A stretch of DNA of 16,979 nucleotides. It comes from Bryobacterales bacterium (lineage in GTDB: Bacteria > Acidobacteriota > Terriglobia > Bryobacterales > Bryobacteraceae). The notes under the pieces are model-generated. The model ran no database searches and had not been told where the DNA came from. It saw only the letters and a program-made list of their open reading frames with translations. Positions 7,812-14,324 of the stretch are shown here, in pieces (the stretch's first letter is position 1; the number at the start of each line of letters is the position of its first letter). The position numbers and the translations under genes were made by a program. Where the stretch lies: the NCBI GenBank assembly GCA_003517725.1, contig DOZZ01000189.1:24278-41256 (forward strand), written 5' to 3'.

Positions 7812-8098
7812 AACGGCACGGCTTCGCGCAGAACGGCCTCGCGGATCAGCGGGCTGAGCGATCGGCGGATCACCACCTGGACGCGCCGCCCCAAGAGTTG
7901 CTCGAGCTCGGCCACCATGCTCCCGGGAAACCACGGGCTGGTCACGCCGGTCACGTCTACCAACAGATCTACGTCGCTATCAGGGGTATCTTCGCCCCGA
8001 GCCACTGAGCCGAACAGACAGACGTTGGCGGCGCCGTGTTGGGCGGCAATCCGCAGCATCTCGTCGCAGCAGTCTCGTAGGTGGAGGGCTATGCTCAC
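7808..8098 (-). CDS. mntA: MntA-like minimal nucleotidyltransferase, antitoxin of HepT
   Basis: A 96-residue minimal nucleotidyltransferase (MNT). The signature GSVARGEDTPDSDVD runs from G30 to D44, with metal-binding aspartates D42 and D44. The family normally has a third acidic residue in a V-D-L/V-V strand, but here the strand reads RRVQVVIR (71-78) with Q74 at that position. Codon CAG is clear in the sequence. The protein may therefore be a weakened or non-catalytic AMP transferase that neutralises HepT mainly by binding. I start at GTG 8098 because the helix SIALHLRDC begins the domain; the open frame to a TTG at 8182 would collide with the divergent gene. Transcribed first, then hepT. 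Confidence 0.85.
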   Translation of the reverse strand: MSIALHLRDCCDEMLRIAAQHGAANVCLFGSVARGEDTPDSDVDLLVDVTGVTSPWFPGSMVAELEQLLGRRVQVVIRRSLSPLIREAVLREAVPL

Positions 8099-8106
8099 TC
8101 GGCAAT

Positions 8107-8112
8107 ATTGTA
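8107..8112 (-). promoter_or_regulatory. Putative -10 box of the mntA-hepT operon
   Basis: TACAAT, read on the minus strand, ends exactly 8 nt before the mntA GTG. The predicted transcription start therefore falls within one or two bases of the start codon, suggesting a leaderless mRNA. No good -35 element is visible at the expected spacing. The surrounding 8099-8181 stretch is the only spacer between the two divergent MNT genes. Confidence 0.4.
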
Positions 8113-8181
8113 GCGAGATTGCACTATGCGAAGAAAAGGCTACTGGTGTTTTACTAAGCTCTTCCCGCCCCAGGTTTGCCA

Positions 8182-8466
8182 ATGCCGACGACCCTCAGTG
8201 ACAAGGAAGTTCTAGCCGCAGCCAACCTATTGCGCAGTATGGGTGCTTCTCAAGTCTTCGCTTTTGGGTCATTGGTCAGGGGCGCCCTGGGTCCCGATTC
8301 CGACATCGACATGGCGGTATCCGGGCTACCGGCCGAAGTCTACTTTTCCGCAGTCGGCAGAGCCTCCGACATCCTAGGACGCCCCGTTGATCTATTGGAT
8401 CTCGATGATGACACCCCGCTGGTTCGGCATCTCCTCGACAGCGGAGAGCTAGTTCGTGTCGGTTGA
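8182..8466 (+). CDS. Second minimal nucleotidyltransferase (MNT), divergent from mntA
   Basis: A 94-residue MNT-domain protein. The glycine-serine motif is G29-S30 in FGSLVRGALGPDSDID, the metal-binding pair is D41 and D43, and the third acidic residue is present as D70 in RPVDLLDL. All residues needed for nucleotidyl transfer are thus there. It differs from the first MNT protein (8098-7808) in spacing and C-terminal half, so it belongs to a separate MNT subgroup and is not a recent duplicate. The ATG at 8182 is chosen over TTG 8176, which adds only two residues. Its stop overlaps the start of the truncated HepT-like frame by 11 bp, the usual order for MNT-HEPN pairs. Confidence 0.82.
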   Translation: MPTTLSDKEVLAAANLLRSMGASQVFAFGSLVRGALGPDSDIDMAVSGLPAEVYFSAVGRASDILGRPVDLLDLDDDTPLVRHLLDSGELVRVG

Positions 8467-8731
8467 TCTTGCGACCAAAATTCAGCTAGGACTTGAAGAA
8501 TTTGGGACCGTTCGTGACCAGATGTCGCTCCTGATCGCCAAGCCACGCGACTCGAAAGTAGGAGTTATTGAGACTGCCGCCGCATGGCTGCTACACGAAC
8601 TGCCCCGCGCAGTAACCCGAGGCCCACGCCCATTGGAAATTGAAGCCGCCGAGGTGGCCCGTTACGTCCACCGCCTCGCCGATAAAATACAGCCCGCGAA
8701 CCTTGTGGCTCTCGAACGTTTTCGACGATAG
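8456..8731 (+). pseudogene. Truncated HEPN/HepT-like partner of the second MNT protein
   Basis: The frame begins with GTG inside the MNT stop region, as HEPN partners often do. The first ~45 residues look like the helical N-terminus of a HepT-type protein, with GVIETAAAWLLHE near 36-48 resembling the stretch that in intact proteins leads into the conserved LHSFY-type segment. After about base 8590 the frame is antisense to the end of the flavoprotein gene and no longer resembles the family. No R-x4-H catalytic motif remains. The most economical reading is a toxin gene cut by a deletion or insertion that fused it to the neighbouring gene. It could instead encode a shortened protein of 91 residues. 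Family call is moderate. Confidence 0.45.
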
Positions 8732-9754
8732 CTCACTGGTATCGATGCCGCCCGCCGTTACCTCGGCTTTGGCGTAGCCTTCGGTGCCCGCCGGCGTCAG
8801 TACCCAGGGCTGCAGTTGCGCGGCAGCCGCGGCCAGTTCGCGGTCGCTGATTTGGTTGAGCGTCTGGCCCGCGGGTGCCAGCCGCTCGGCCAGGCGCTTT
8901 GGCACATGATCGGCCAGGATGGTCTTGAGCGCACCGCGTTCGCCGCGCTTCTTGCGAGCCGTGAGTTCTGAAGCCAAATCGCAGTCCGGCGCGAGAGTAA
9001 GCGCCACGGCTTGGCCCGGCCGCCAGTAGGAGGACGCCTGCAGGATGGCCGGGCCGCTCAAACCCTGGTGCGTGATCAGCATTTTCTCGCGGAAGATGGC
9101 GCCGCCCGTCGCCGCAATCACATCGGCCGAAACTCCGGCCAAGTCGCAGTAGCGCGCGCGGTCGTCATCGTTCAAAACCAGAGGCACCAGCGCGGGACGG
9201 CACTCGACCACACGCAGCCCGAAGCGCCGGGCGATCCTATAGGCGAAATCGGTGGCGCCCATCTTCGGAATCGACAGGCCGCCGCTGGCGATCACCACTG
9301 TCCGCGCCTGCATCTCTCCGGCCGCTGTGTCGACCACAAACTCATCGGCCTTGCGGAGGTCGCGCGCCGGACACGACGTCCGCACGTCAACGCTCGCGGC
9401 GCGGCACTCGGCCAGCAGCATCTCGGTAACTTGACGCGCCGACTCGTCGCAGAATAACTGTCCCAGAGTCTTCTCGTGATAGCGGATTCCGTGCCGCTCG
9501 ATCAGCGCGATGAAGTCGGCCGGAGTGTAGCGCGCCAGCGCGGATTTCGCGAAGTGCGGGTTGTCTGAAAGGAAATTGCGCGCCGTAACCTGGCGGTTGG
9601 TGAAGTTGCAGCGGCCCCCGCCGGAGATCAGAATCTTGCTGCCGGCGCGAGAGTTGTTTTCGAGCACGGCCACGCGGCGCCCGCGTTTGCCGGCCTCGAT
9701 GGCGCACATCAGGCCCGCAGCGCCCGCGCCGACCACGATTACATCAAAATGCAC
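8591..9754 (-). CDS. HI0933/YhiN-type FAD/NAD(P)-dependent oxidoreductase (aminoacetone oxidase family)
   Basis: This 387-residue flavoprotein opens with the Rossmann dinucleotide motif VIVVGAGAAGLMCAIEAG (residues 5-22), followed by the family signature GSKILISGGGRCNFTN at 38-53. It closes with GEAVDVTGHLGGFNFQWAWA near 361-380, which completes the FAD site. The BaiN/HI0933 family includes bile-acid and aminoacetone oxidising members, but for most the substrate is unknown, and so it is here. The start is GTG at 9754, immediately after the TGA of the RES gene with no gap, so it is likely translated from the same transcript. Only seven residues follow the last conserved motif, which may reflect the breakpoint seen in the overlapping HepT-like frame. 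Confidence 0.9.
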   Translation of the reverse strand: MHFDVIVVGAGAAGLMCAIEAGKRGRRVAVLENNSRAGSKILISGGGRCNFTNRQVTARNFLSDNPHFAKSALARYTPADFIALIERHGIRYHEKTLGQLFCDESARQVTEMLLAECRAASVDVRTSCPARDLRKADEFVVDTAAGEMQARTVVIASGGLSIPKMGATDFAYRIARRFGLRVVECRPALVPLVLNDDDRARYCDLAGVSADVIAATGGAIFREKMLITHQGLSGPAILQASSYWRPGQAVALTLAPDCDLASELTARKKRGERGALKTILADHVPKRLAERLAPAGQTLNQISDRELAAAAAQLQPWVLTPAGTEGYAKAEVTAGGIDTSELSSKTFESHKVRGLYFIGEAVDVTGHLGGFNFQWAWASGYCAGQFV

Positions 9755-10432
9755 TCAGCTGCCCAGCCGGCGAATTCTGGGCGCCCCGGCGCCTTCCCAA
9801 CGGTATTCGAAGTGGACGTCAGGCCGCACGTTCTCCACCAGCGCCGGCCGGAAGCACGCGACGCACTCACCGCCCGGACGCCGCACGCTGCGATAGAGTA
9901 CGCCGTGCGAGCCCTGCGCCAGCAACTCCGCCGCCAGCGCCTGCGATTCGGTATAGCTCGACGGGTTGTGCCAGCGCCGGTTGCGCGGCGTGCGCGCGCG
10001 GATGTCATGGAAACTGGTCCGGAAATCGGCGCGATACAGCCGCATCTGCAGGCGCGTCTCGCTGACGCCCACCTCAGCCAGCTCGCGGCCGCGGTGATAC
10101 ACCACTTCAGCATGCGCCGTATCGAGCAACGTCCCGGCATACCACGCGCCGCGCTGGCTCGAATTGAAGCGGCCCCCCTCCGGCCGCGGATGGCAAAAGG
10201 CCGCCATCACGATGCTGGCCATGGGCCGGCCCATAACCCATTCCTCTTCGGGCAGGCGGTGCAGCAGGCCCATTTCGGTCGAGATGCGGTCATTCGTCCA
10301 GCTTTCGAGCTCGAAGATGTAGGGCAGATCGGCGGGCGACGCGACGACGTCCAAAATGCCTTGCACCGGATAGCGGCTGGCGATCAGGCGGCAGGTATCG
10401 GTCAGGACCACGTTCGTAACCGGAGGCGTCAA
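9755..10432 (-). CDS. RES-domain toxin (NAD+-depleting type)
   Basis: RES toxins break down NAD+ by phosphorolysis or hydrolysis and stall growth. The 225-residue protein has the three residues that name the domain in order: R88 in GGRFNSSQRG, E109 in AHAEVVYHR, and S182 in VLYRSVR, plus W97-Y98 in the usual strand. The start is TTG at 10432, which overlaps the antitoxin stop (TTGA, 4 bp) and has GGAG seven bases upstream. A longer frame upstream runs antisense-free but inside the antitoxin gene and lacks domain features. Order (antitoxin first) and overlap fit the Xre/RES class. The 80-residue N-terminal extension is typical of longer RES proteins. Confidence 0.87.
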   Translation of the reverse strand: MTPPVTNVVLTDTCRLIASRYPVQGILDVVASPADLPYIFELESWTNDRISTEMGLLHRLPEEEWVMGRPMASIVMAAFCHPRPEGGRFNSSQRGAWYAGTLLDTAHAEVVYHRGRELAEVGVSETRLQMRLYRADFRTSFHDIRARTPRNRRWHNPSSYTESQALAAELLAQGSHGVLYRSVRRPGGECVACFRPALVENVRPDVHFEYRWEGAGAPRIRRLGS

Positions 10433-10869
10433 CTGCCCGCTCCCCTGCGCGCATCGAGCAGACGCCGCACGGAGTACAGCGCATCCATGCCGCCCTCGGC
10501 CATCAGCGCCAGAGCCGGGCGTCCTCCGAACATCGCGTGACTGTTGGGCAGCCGCACCCAGCGGTCCGCCAGGTCTTTTTCCGGGTACAGGATGCGCAAG
10601 GCCTTGAAAATCCCGAGCACCAGCGAAATGCGCATCAACATGTCGAAACACAGCGTGCCGCACTGCCCCGCTTTGTATTTGTAAAAAGTAGATTCGGGCG
10701 GCCAGCCCAGCAGCGCGCGCTGTTCCTCGGTCGAGAGCTGCCAGATATCCGCGACCTGCAGAAAACTGCGTATAGCCGGGGCGCTCATCTGGCGGCGGAC
10801 TTTAGGATCGTTGCGTCTGCCCGGTGCGACGGGGCGGATCGTCGGAATAGCGCGGCGACGCAACTCCAT
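10429..10869 (-). CDS. Xre/MbcA/ParS-type antitoxin with DUF2384 toxin-binding domain
   Basis: The cognate antitoxin of the RES protein. The 146 residues contain an N-terminal Xre-like helix-turn-helix region (about 30-95; ALLGWPPESTFYKYKAG at 52-68) and the C-terminal DUF2384 toxin-binding part, with LPNSHAMFGGRPALALMAEG at 107-126 and the final SVRRLLDARRG helix. In this class the antitoxin binds its own promoter and covers the NAD-binding cleft of the toxin. The ATG at 10869 is 8 nt after a TACAAT -10 box. An internal ATG at 10788 would remove 27 basic, non-conserved residues and also fits. The stop overlaps the toxin start by 4 bp. Confidence 0.87.
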   Translation of the reverse strand: MELRRRAIPTIRPVAPGRRNDPKVRRQMSAPAIRSFLQVADIWQLSTEEQRALLGWPPESTFYKYKAGQCGTLCFDMLMRISLVLGIFKALRILYPEKDLADRWVRLPNSHAMFGGRPALALMAEGGMDALYSVRRLLDARRGAGS

Positions 10870-10872
10870 ATA

Positions 10873-10895
10873 TAGAGATTGTACTCTATTTAGAG
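10873..10895 (-). promoter_or_regulatory. Promoter/operator of the antitoxin-RES operon
   Basis: Three alternating half-sites are seen: TAGAG (10873-10877), CTCTA (10884-10888) and TAGAG (10891-10895), forming two overlapping inverted repeats with 6-nt and 2-nt spacers. The spacer of the first holds a minus-strand -10 box TACAAT (10883-10878), 8 nt before the antitoxin ATG. A repressor bound here would block the promoter, which fits autoregulation by the Xre antitoxin. No convincing -35 was found. The site is AT-rich against a GC-rich background. Confidence 0.55.
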
Positions 10896-10896
10896 A

Positions 10897-11409
10897 CTAA
10901 ATGTAGTGACGGATTTGGAAATAGATGTCGTTGACAAACGTGAATGCTCCCTCATACGTGGCCACGAATCTGCGGAAGCTTTCGTTGTAGCGCCTGCCGT
11001 GAGCCGGGTCGATGATTTTGAAGAACGACCGGTCAATGGAGGAGTCATCTTCATAGAAGCCTTCAATGATGCGCGCGTGGCGTCCCGAGCTATCGGAGTT
11101 GAGGGTTCCGACCCACAGCAGCCCATGGCGGCGCAGAAGCCGTCCCCACTCGCCGAGCGGTAGGTTTCTCATCGGCTCCATGCTCAACCCCGCGGTCCGC
11201 ATGAATCCCGGGATCTCGCCGGGAGCCAGCGCGTGGTTCTGGTCGAAGAGTTCTGCGTAGTGCGTACCGACCCCAGCTACCGCGTCCCGTATTCCGAAAG
11301 ACTGCTGCCGTTTCCAGGACACCATCATGGTGTACACCGTGGCCCAGCAAACCAGCGAACTGGGTTGAGCCAGGACGATGGTGTTTCCAGGAACATTGTA
11401 GAGTTGCAT
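10897..11409 (-). CDS. Papain-like cysteine peptidase, cytoplasmic by prediction
   Basis: A 170-residue protein with a papain-fold active site. Q15 and C21 in AQPSSLVCWATVY are six residues apart, as Q19 and C25 are in papain. H111 lies in SGRHARIIEGF and D134 in KIIDPAHG, the usual third residue. This matches the bacterial papain-like (PF12385) or C39-like peptidase group. There is no signal peptide or transmembrane segment and no double-glycine ABC-transporter partner, so it is not a classical bacteriocin exporter. The start at 11409 is set by a strong GGAGGAGG site; longer frames to 11469 are less likely. The gene sits directly upstream of the RES/Xre operator, 27 bp from the antitoxin ATG. 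Target unknown. Confidence 0.75.
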   Translation of the reverse strand: MQLYNVPGNTIVLAQPSSLVCWATVYTMMVSWKRQQSFGIRDAVAGVGTHYAELFDQNHALAPGEIPGFMRTAGLSMEPMRNLPLGEWGRLLRRHGLLWVGTLNSDSSGRHARIIEGFYEDDSSIDRSFFKIIDPAHGRRYNESFRRFVATYEGAFTFVNDIYFQIRHYI

Positions 11410-11414
11410 GCTGC

Positions 11415-11422
11415 CCTCCTCC
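11415..11422 (-). promoter_or_regulatory. Strong ribosome binding site of the cysteine peptidase
   Basis: GGAGGAGG on the minus strand, with exactly 5 nt to the ATG at 11409. It lies inside the frame that would start at the ATG at 11430, showing that the inner start is used. Confidence 0.7.
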
Positions 11423-11467
11423 AGTTGCATCCAAAAGTGTACATTCAACGTGGCAGAATAGGGGCGC

Positions 11468-12802
11468 ATGATCCGAATCGCGAACGGGCAGGGCTTCTGG
11501 GGCGACTGGCTCGAAGCTCCCGTGCAGTTGGTGGAGCAGGGTCCGATCGACTACCTGATTCTGGATTACCTGGCCGAAGTAACTATGTCGATTCTGCAGA
11601 AGCAGCGCCAGGGGAACCCAGAGCTGGGCTATGCCGCGGACTTCCCTCCCCTGATCGCGCGGCTGGCCGAGCGCCTGAAGATCGGCAACATTAAAGTGCT
11701 GGCCAATGCCGGCGGAGTGAATCCCACGGCTTGCGCGCGCAAGGTTCGGGAACTGGCGCCGCAGCTGAAAGTGGCCGTGGTGCTGGGCGATGATGTCTTC
11801 GCGCGCCTCGACGAATTCCTCGCCAAAGGTTACGAACTGCGCGATATGGATAGCGGCGAGCCGCTGTCAAGCGTGCGTTCGCGCATCCTGAGCGCCAATG
11901 CCTACATCGGGGCGTTTCCGCTGGCCGAGGCGCTGGCTACCGGCGCGGACGTGGTGATCGCGGGCCGCTCCACCGATACGGCCCTGGCCCTCGCGCCCAT
12001 GGTGCGCGAGTTCGGCTGGGGCCCGGAGGATTGGGACAAACTGGCCGCAGGCGCCATCGCCGGACACATCGTCGAATGCGGCGCGCAGTGCACTGGCGGC
12101 AATTGCCAGGTGGATTGGGAATCGCTTCCCGACATGGCCGGCATCGGCTATCCCATTGTTGAAGCCGAGCCGGATGCCTCGTTCGTGATCACCAAACACG
12201 CGGGCACCGGAGGCCGGGTGCACTCCGACACTGTGAAGGAACAATTGCTGTATGAGTTGGGCGACCCGAAGCGCTACCTGACGCCCGACTGCGTTGCCGA
12301 TTTCACGACGATACAACTGGAAGACATCGGCCCCGATCGGGTGCGTGTGGCGTGCATCCGCGGCGGGCCGCGGCCGCCCACACTGAAGCTGTCGATGAGC
12401 TATTCGGACGGGTGGAAGGCCATCGGGACATTGGTCTACAGCTGGCCGCAAGCGCTCGAGAAGGCGCGCGCGGCGGATATTATTGTGCGGCGGCGTCTGC
12501 AGCAACTGGGCTTGCAATTCGAGGAGATCTACACCGAGTTTCTGGGCGTCAACGCGTGTCACGGCACGGTCGCGGCGGCGCCGGCCGATCCGCCCGAAGT
12601 GCAACTGCGCATCGGCGTGCGCGGGCGCCAGCGCCAGGCGGTGGACCGCTTCACGCGCGAATTAATCCCACTGGTTCTGAACGGTCCGCCGGGCGCCACG
12701 GGCTTCGGCGAAGGGCGTCCGCCGGTGCGCGAGATCGTGGCCTATTGGTCGGCGCTGATCCCGCGCGAAGAGATCCACACCAGCGTGGAGGTGTTCGAAT
12801 GA
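11468..12802 (+). CDS. AtuA-family protein (acyclic terpene utilisation, DUF1446)
   Basis: The protein is 444 residues, near the usual size for the N-terminal AtuA domain. It shows LANAGGVNPTACARK at 78-92, VVIAGRSTDTALALAP at 162-177 and HIVECGAQCTGGN at 200-212, all family features. AtuA is required for growth on citronellol and geraniol in Pseudomonas, but its reaction is not established. Homologs occur widely in bacteria that do not degrade terpenes and may act in acyl-CoA metabolism. The ATG is preceded by AGGGG at 11459-11463. The stop overlaps the next gene by 4 bp. In some species the two are one fused protein. A carboxyltransferase lies 5 kb away, which is suggestive but not an Atu cluster. 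Confidence 0.88.
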   Translation: MIRIANGQGFWGDWLEAPVQLVEQGPIDYLILDYLAEVTMSILQKQRQGNPELGYAADFPPLIARLAERLKIGNIKVLANAGGVNPTACARKVRELAPQLKVAVVLGDDVFARLDEFLAKGYELRDMDSGEPLSSVRSRILSANAYIGAFPLAEALATGADVVIAGRSTDTALALAPMVREFGWGPEDWDKLAAGAIAGHIVECGAQCTGGNCQVDWESLPDMAGIGYPIVEAEPDASFVITKHAGTGGRVHSDTVKEQLLYELGDPKRYLTPDCVADFTTIQLEDIGPDRVRVACIRGGPRPPTLKLSMSYSDGWKAIGTLVYSWPQALEKARAADIIVRRRLQQLGLQFEEIYTEFLGVNACHGTVAAAPADPPEVQLRIGVRGRQRQAVDRFTRELIPLVLNGPPGATGFGEGRPPVREIVAYWSALIPREEIHTSVEVFE

Positions 12803-13137
12803 AAATAGCGTTAAGCCGGCTGGCGCACACGCGCTCCGGCGACAAGGGCGACATGGTCAACATTGGCGTGATCGCGCGGAAGCCGGCGGACTACGACGTG
12901 CTGCGTCGCGAAGTGACGGCCGAACGCGTTAAAGCATTTTTCGGCAGCCGCGTGACGGGCCCGGTGGAGCGCTTTGAGCTGCCCAATCTGGGCGCGCTGA
13001 ACTTTCTCCTGCACGGGGCGCTAGGAGGCGGCGGCACGGTCACGTTGCGCCTGGACGCACAGGGCAAAACCTTCGGCGCGGCGTTGCTGCGGATGGAAAT
13101 TGAGGCGCCCGCGTTCACTCCGTCTCAAGAACTTTGA
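12799..13137 (+). CDS. AtuA C-terminal domain-like partner protein
   Basis: This 112-residue protein corresponds to the C-terminal domain fused to AtuA in other species. The signature ARSGDKG-type motif is present as [16 protein letters not shown] at 12-27, followed by an alpha/beta region with [19 protein letters not shown] near 65-83. The ATG overlaps the AtuA stop codon (ATGA), so the two are translationally coupled and probably form a complex. The frame can be read further upstream to 12352, but that is a shadow of the AtuA gene. Its last 23 bp overlap the end of the convergent MBL gene. Confidence 0.88.
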   Translation: MKIALSRLAHTRSGDKGDMVNIGVIARKPADYDVLRREVTAERVKAFFGSRVTGPVERFELPNLGALNFLLHGALGGGGTVTLRLDAQGKTFGAALLRMEIEAPAFTPSQEL

Positions 13138-13864
13138 TCGAGTCCGGCCCCAGCACTTCGTGCATTACGCCGGCCAGATCGCGTAAAGCCGGTGCGCCAT
13201 CGCCGCTGTAGCAGGAGCCGTGCATGGTGGCGAGGGTGCGCGGCTGGTGTTCCGCCAACCCGCGCAGCACGCGGCCGGTGTGGTGCGTGTAGGGCACGTA
13301 ATTCGCGAAAGGTCCGGCCTCGGCCTGCTGCAGCGCTTCGCGCGAGCGCTCGATGATGCTGTCGTGCGTTAGCGGTTCGCGCTCGCCCCATTGATGAAAC
13401 AGATCGGAGCAGAACAGCGTGCGCTGGGTCTCTTCGAACAGCACGCCGGCGTCCCAGCCGTGCGGCACGTGCGGGGTAGGCAGAAAGCGGAAGCGGTACT
13501 TGCCGGTGGAGAGCGTCTCGTCTCGTGTCAGCGAGCGCGCCGGGCGAATCGAGAAATCATTGACGCTGACCATGGCGCCGATCAGGCCGCAAACGGGCGC
13601 GGCTTGCGGCGCGAGTTCGAGCCACTGGTTCAAACCGCCGCACTCGTCCGACTCGAAATGGCTGAAGCCGATGTGCCGCAGCTTCGCCGGATCGATCAGG
13701 CTCGCCACGGCTTCGCGCAGTAGCGGAAACATGCCGCGCAGGCCGGCGTGGAACAACAGCGGCTCGTCATCTTTCACCAGAAAGTGACTGAACTCCAGAT
13801 TGATCGGTGGGACAAAGACGGAAATGCGATAGACGTCCGGTGCAATTTCGGTGATGTGTGCCAT
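13115..13864 (-). CDS. MBL-fold protein of the flavodiiron/oxygen-binding di-iron type, lacking flavodoxin domain
   Basis: A 249-residue metallo-beta-lactamase fold. The first metal motif is H69-x-E71-x-D73 (HFESDECGG), which matches the H-x-E-x-D of flavodiiron proteins and differs from the HxHxDH zinc hydrolase motif. Further ligand candidates are H132 and H135 in [12 protein letters not shown]154 in FCSDLF, and H215 in ATMHGSC. This suggests a di-iron site reacting with oxygen or nitric oxide, or a sensor of the ODP type. There is no flavodoxin domain for electron delivery, so the redox partner is elsewhere. The ATG at 13864 has AGGAG four bases upstream; the open frame beyond it is a shadow of the bacilliredoxin gene. 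The divergent bacilliredoxin start is 30 bp away. Confidence 0.82.
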   Translation of the reverse strand: MAHITEIAPDVYRISVFVPPINLEFSHFLVKDDEPLLFHAGLRGMFPLLREAVASLIDPAKLRHIGFSHFESDECGGLNQWLELAPQAAPVCGLIGAMVSVNDFSIRPARSLTRDETLSTGKYRFRFLPTPHVPHGWDAGVLFEETQRTLFCSDLFHQWGEREPLTHDSIIERSREALQQAEAGPFANYVPYTHHTGRVLRGLAEHQPRTLATMHGSCYSGDGAPALRDLAGVMHEVLGPDSIKVLETE

Positions 13865-13894
13865 GGCGCTCCTGCTCCATAATAGTAGAAGCTT

Positions 13895-14323
13895 ATGGCA
13901 TACCCTGAACGTTTTATCGCCCCGATGCGCGAAGACCTGACCCAGTACGGCGTGGAAGAGGCGCGCACGCCAGCCGCGGTGGACCAGGTGCTGGCGTCGC
14001 GGGGCACCGTCCTGATGATCGTGAATTCGGTGTGCGGTTGCGCCGCGGGCCGCGCGCGTCCCGCCGTGGGAATGGCGCTGCAACATGCCGCGCGTCCGAA
14101 CAAAGCCGCAACGGTGTTCGCCGGCGGCGACGAGGCCGCGGTGGCGCACCTGCGCGCCAAGCTGAAGGACTACCCGCCGTCTTCACCTTCGATGGCGCTG
14201 TTCCAGGACGGCCAGCCGGTCTACATGATCCACCGCCACGAGATCGAGCAGCGCAGCCCGGAGCAGATCGCCGCGCTATTAACGCAGGCCTTCGACCGGT
14301 ATTGCGTGAAGCAAGCGGTCTAA
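13895..14323 (+). CDS. BrxA/BrxB-family bacilliredoxin (DUF1094)
   Basis: This 142-residue thioredoxin-fold protein has the family C-x-C motif, C47-G-C49, in [16 protein letters not shown] (43-58). Bacilliredoxins remove bacillithiol from S-bacillithiolated proteins in Firmicutes. In acidobacteria the low-molecular-weight thiol partner is uncertain, though bacillithiol-like thiols are possible. The family-conserved start [15 protein letters not shown] supports the ATG at 13895. Thirty bases separate it from the divergent MBL gene, so both promoters must sit inside or next to the genes. CATAAT at 13878-13883 could be a -10 box. The stop is 1 bp from the stop of the convergent small gene. Confidence 0.87.
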   Translation: MAYPERFIAPMREDLTQYGVEEARTPAAVDQVLASRGTVLMIVNSVCGCAAGRARPAVGMALQHAARPNKAATVFAGGDEAAVAHLRAKLKDYPPSSPSMALFQDGQPVYMIHRHEIEQRSPEQIAALLTQAFDRYCVKQAV

Positions 14324-14324
14324 C

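Noticed and set aside
7812..7934. N-terminal extension of HepT
   Set aside because: Out-of-frame reading of mntA; the GTG overlapping the mntA stop is the natural start.
11410..11467. Divergent promoters between the cysteine peptidase and AtuA
   Set aside because: TTGAAT-like hexamer present but no matching -10 box at a proper distance.
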